Below, piece after piece: positions 6,062 to 7,323 of a stretch of 7,323 bases of DNA (its first letter is position 1; every line of letters begins with the position of its first letter). Position numbers and translations under genes: made by a program. The notes beneath the pieces are model-generated. The model did no database searches. It was not told where the DNA came from and saw nothing but the letters and a program-made list of their open reading frames with translations. Source of the DNA: DSBX01 sp046484845 (lineage in GTDB: Bacteria; Hydrothermota; Tepidihabitantia; Tepidihabitantales; Tepidihabitantaceae). Location: the NCBI GenBank assembly GCA_046484845.1, contig JAWOIB010000164.1, forward strand, positions 1 to 7,323. Direction: 5' to 3'.

Positions 6062-6663
6062 CCTCCCGCTCCTTTCATCCTCTTCCCCAGCGCCGCCAGC
6101 GGCGCGTACCGGAAACATTCCATGAGGTGGTCATTGACCATGCCCGCGGCCTGCATATAGGCGTAACAGATGGTCGAGCCGCAGAACGAGAACCCCCTCG
6201 CGCGCAGGTCCTTCGCCATCGCGTCCGACTCCGGCGAGGTCGCGGGCAGCTCGACCAGCATCTGCCGGCAGTTCACCTTCATCCTGCCCCCGACGAACCG
6301 CCAGATGTACCGGTCGAAACTCCCGCACTCATCCTGCACCCGCTGGAACGCCCGCGCGTTCATCACCGCGGCCAGCACCTTCTGCCGGTTCCGGACGATC
6401 CCCGGGTCGAGCAACAGCTTCGCCACCCGGGCCGGCGTGAACCGGGCCACCTTCGCCGGGTCGAACCCGGCGAATGCCCGGCGGAAACCCTCCCGCTTGT
6501 GCAGGACAGTCGCCCAAGACAGCCCGGCCTGGAAACCGTCCAGCACCAGGAACTCGAAATGCTTCCGGTCATCCCGCACCGGCACGCCCCACTCGGTATC
6601 GTGGTACGCGACCATCAGCGGGTCGTCCTTCGGCCAGGGACACCGCACCACCGCTCTCGCCAT
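6058..6663 (-). CDS. tag: DNA-3-methyladenine glycosylase I (Tag)
   Basis: The 201 residues match Tag along the whole length (E. coli Tag is 187 residues). The enzyme removes 3-methyladenine from alkylated DNA to begin base-excision repair. The zinc-snap ligands are all present: C8 (RCPW), H21 (YHDTEWGVP), H179 and C183 (VNDHLMECF). Other signatures are GFQAGLSW (43-50), DPGIVRNRQKV (86-96) and RGFSFCGSTICYAYMQA (156-172). The residue equivalent to E. coli E38 in the base pocket is D42, a conservative change. Its stop overlaps the ATG of the membrane-protein gene. There is no Shine-Dalgarno. A -10-like box ends 5 nt before the ATG, so the transcript may be leaderless. Confidence 0.96.
   Translation of the reverse strand: MARAVVRCPWPKDDPLMVAYHDTEWGVPVRDDRKHFEFLVLDGFQAGLSWATVLHKREGFRRAFAGFDPAKVARFTPARVAKLLLDPGIVRNRQKVLAAVMNARAFQRVQDECGSFDRYIWRFVGGRMKVNCRQMLVELPATSPESDAMAKDLRARGFSFCGSTICYAYMQAAGMVNDHLMECFRYAPLAALGKRMKGAGG
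6069..6074 (-). promoter_or_regulatory. Shine-Dalgarno AAGGAG for the DUF4203-like gene
   Basis: AAGGAG on the minus strand, inside the last codons of tag, is 7 nt from the ATG at 6061. It fixes the start and shows that the 19 in-frame codons further upstream are not translated as part of this gene. Confidence 0.75.
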
Positions 6664-6668
6664 AGCCT

Positions 6669-6696
6669 AAACTAGCCGAAATCCCGCCCCCGTCAA
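6669..6696 (-). promoter_or_regulatory. Probable promoter of tag, leaderless arrangement
   Basis: On the minus strand TTGACG (6696-6691, five of six) and TAGTTT (6674-6669, about three of six) are 16 nt apart. The -10 box ends 5 nt before the tag ATG, so the predicted transcript starts at or near the start codon. The -10 is weak, so this is less certain than the other two promoters. It lies between tag and the IS remnant. Confidence 0.45.
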
Positions 6697-6807
6697 GCCG
6701 GGCAACTGACTCAGCCGCGCATCTCCTCGTACACCCGTTCCACCCCTTCCCGGCTCCGCCACTCCGCAGTCGGCAAGTCTGCAATGGTTCTGCTGCGACC
6801 TCTCCAG

Positions 6808-7170
6808 CGCCAGCACACTGTCCAGAAAGTGCTTCTGGCACCGCTGCCACAGCACCGGCCCCTGGAAGCAACGCCGGATGGCTGCCACCAGTCCCTCGTG
6901 ATCGTCCGATACCACCAGCTGCACGCCGTGCAGCCCACGCCTGACGAGCTCCCGCAGCGCCTCGGTGACCCGCCGCACCTTCCGGGTCGACACGCCCTGC
7001 AGGTACATCTCCTGCAAGGTCAGCAGGAACGCCTGCTCGCTGCGTTGGTAGCGATCGAACAGCCGGGTCTGCAGCCGCCGCGGGCGGGGCGTACGCCCAG
7101 CGGGCGACGGTGGTCCGCCAGCCCGCCGGACCGAGACATCGTGCGGCAGTGCCGGACGGCGCTGCCGCAC
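6808..7170 (-). pseudogene. IS256/mutator-type transposase remnant with internal deletion
   Basis: In one minus-strand frame, RRLQTRLFDRYQRSEQ and EMYLQGVSTRKVRRVTEAL match the conserved N-terminal half of mutator transposases. The next residues, RELVRRGLHGVQLVVSDDHEGL and LWQRCQKHF, match a part that normally lies about 100 residues later. The join is near 6950-6957. The missing block carries the first catalytic Asp, while the second (D89 or D90, in SDDHEGL) remains. Similarity ends near 6808, and the third catalytic residue (Glu) and the C-terminus are gone. The same frame stays open to a TAG at 6667, but the tail shows no transposase motif. The N-terminal ~25 residues from the GTG at 7170 also do not resemble the family. 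The element cannot transpose itself. Confidence 0.8.
7141..7170. repeat. 30-nt near-perfect hairpin upstream of the transposase remnant
   Basis: The 30 bases fold into a 13-bp stem with one G-T pair and a loop of about 4 nt. On the plus strand it is followed by CTTTTCG, a short U-tract as in an intrinsic terminator. On the minus strand it overlaps the GTG at 7170. It could end plus-strand transcription leaving the element, or hide the transposase start in read-through mRNA. Confidence 0.55.
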
Positions 7171-7285
7171 CTTTTCGGGCGGTCAGCGGGCTGGAGCGGT
7201 GCTGACGAACCGCGGGCTCAACGGCCGGCAGCGAGGCGATGGGCCAGGTACCCGGGCCGTCCGGACCGCCTCACGACCCCCGCCC

Positions 7286-7302
7286 GACACAGAATTTCGG
7301 AT
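7286..7302. mobile_element. Candidate IS terminus
   Basis: The string gacacagaatttcggat is AT-richer than its surroundings and resembles the ends of several mutator-class elements. It sits on the transposase 5' side as expected for the left end. Without the partner end this remains a candidate. Confidence 0.4.
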
Positions 7303-7323
7303 GTGGAGGTTGAGCAATCACTC

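Larger units (their letters stand above)
6700..7323 (-). mobile_element. Decayed IS256-family (mutator) insertion sequence, right part possibly outside the window
   Basis: A transposase remnant on the minus strand is preceded by about 150 noncoding bases. Those end in an IS-terminus-like stretch (gacacagaatttcggat on + at 7286-7302), a motif I recall from ends of mutator-class elements. No convincing inverted copy of this end is found downstream of the transposase near 6700. Only atttcgg at 6676-6682 on the opposite strand is shared, which is too short to rely on. Boundaries are therefore approximate, and the target-site duplication cannot be assessed. Confidence 0.6.

Noticed and set aside
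5624..6675. Plus-strand ORFs opposite the DUF4203-like gene and tag
   Set aside because: Composition is typical of antisense shadows (His, Arg, Gln, Pro runs), while the minus strand encodes clear protein families.
6667..6807. Short minus-strand frames after the transposase homology (for example IADLPTAEWRSREGVERVYEEMRG)
   Set aside because: No recognisable family, no start signal, and two frames are equally open. Treated as decayed sequence.
7087..7098. Perfect 12-nt palindrome GGGCGTACGCCC
   Set aside because: It is short and lies within a very GC-rich decayed IS. No second copy was seen, so chance is sufficient.
1..7323. CRISPR array, tRNA, rRNA, riboswitch
   Set aside because: No regularly spaced direct repeats other than the coding Asp boxes, and no cloverleaf or rRNA-like stretch noticed on either strand.

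Overview
The window is about 70% GC except for its first ~355 bases (about 44% GC by hand count). It reads as bacterial chromosome from a high-GC lineage. A secreted Asp-box (Ycf48/BNR-like) protein ends in a Por/T9SS-type sorting domain, and a small FN3-like lipoprotein lies nearby. Together these point to an FCB-type bacterium or a candidate phylum such as WOR-3. That placement is inference, because no rRNA or other phylogenetic marker beyond RadA, DnaB and Tag is present.

Layout. Bases 1 to ~356 hold an AT-richer fragment of an HD phosphohydrolase-type domain, open at the left window edge and cut off on its right. It runs abruptly, in a different reading frame, into the last ~65 codons of the replicative helicase gene dnaB. 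Then come, all on +, radA (1-nt overlap with dnaB), a short cytosolic PIN-TRAM protein resembling the C-terminal half of YacL, and a 138-residue lipoprotein. The lipoprotein has its own sigma70-type promoter positioned so that the mRNA would be leaderless.

From 3011 to 6663 all genes are on the minus strand and converge on the lipoprotein gene. In transcription order they are tag (3-methyladenine DNA glycosylase I), a seven-helix DUF4203/TMEM198-like membrane protein coupled to it by an ATGA overlap, then a new promoter, the 705-residue Asp-box/sorting-domain protein, and a 71-residue two-helix membrane protein. The first ~26 codons usually attached to the Asp-box ORF are in fact its promoter and Shine-Dalgarno, so its start is moved to the GTG at 5350.

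From ~6700 to the right edge lies a decayed IS256/mutator insertion sequence on the minus strand. Its transposase has lost an internal block and its C-terminal part, and a plausible IS terminus and a strong hairpin lie upstream.

Functionally, the left block is replication and recombination maintenance (DnaB, RadA, PIN-TRAM). The right block mixes base-excision repair (Tag) with envelope proteins. I found no CRISPR array, tRNA or rRNA, and no complete new defence system. The most unusual points are the HD/dnaB junction, the PIN domain with a degraded active site, and the leaderless-type promoters.
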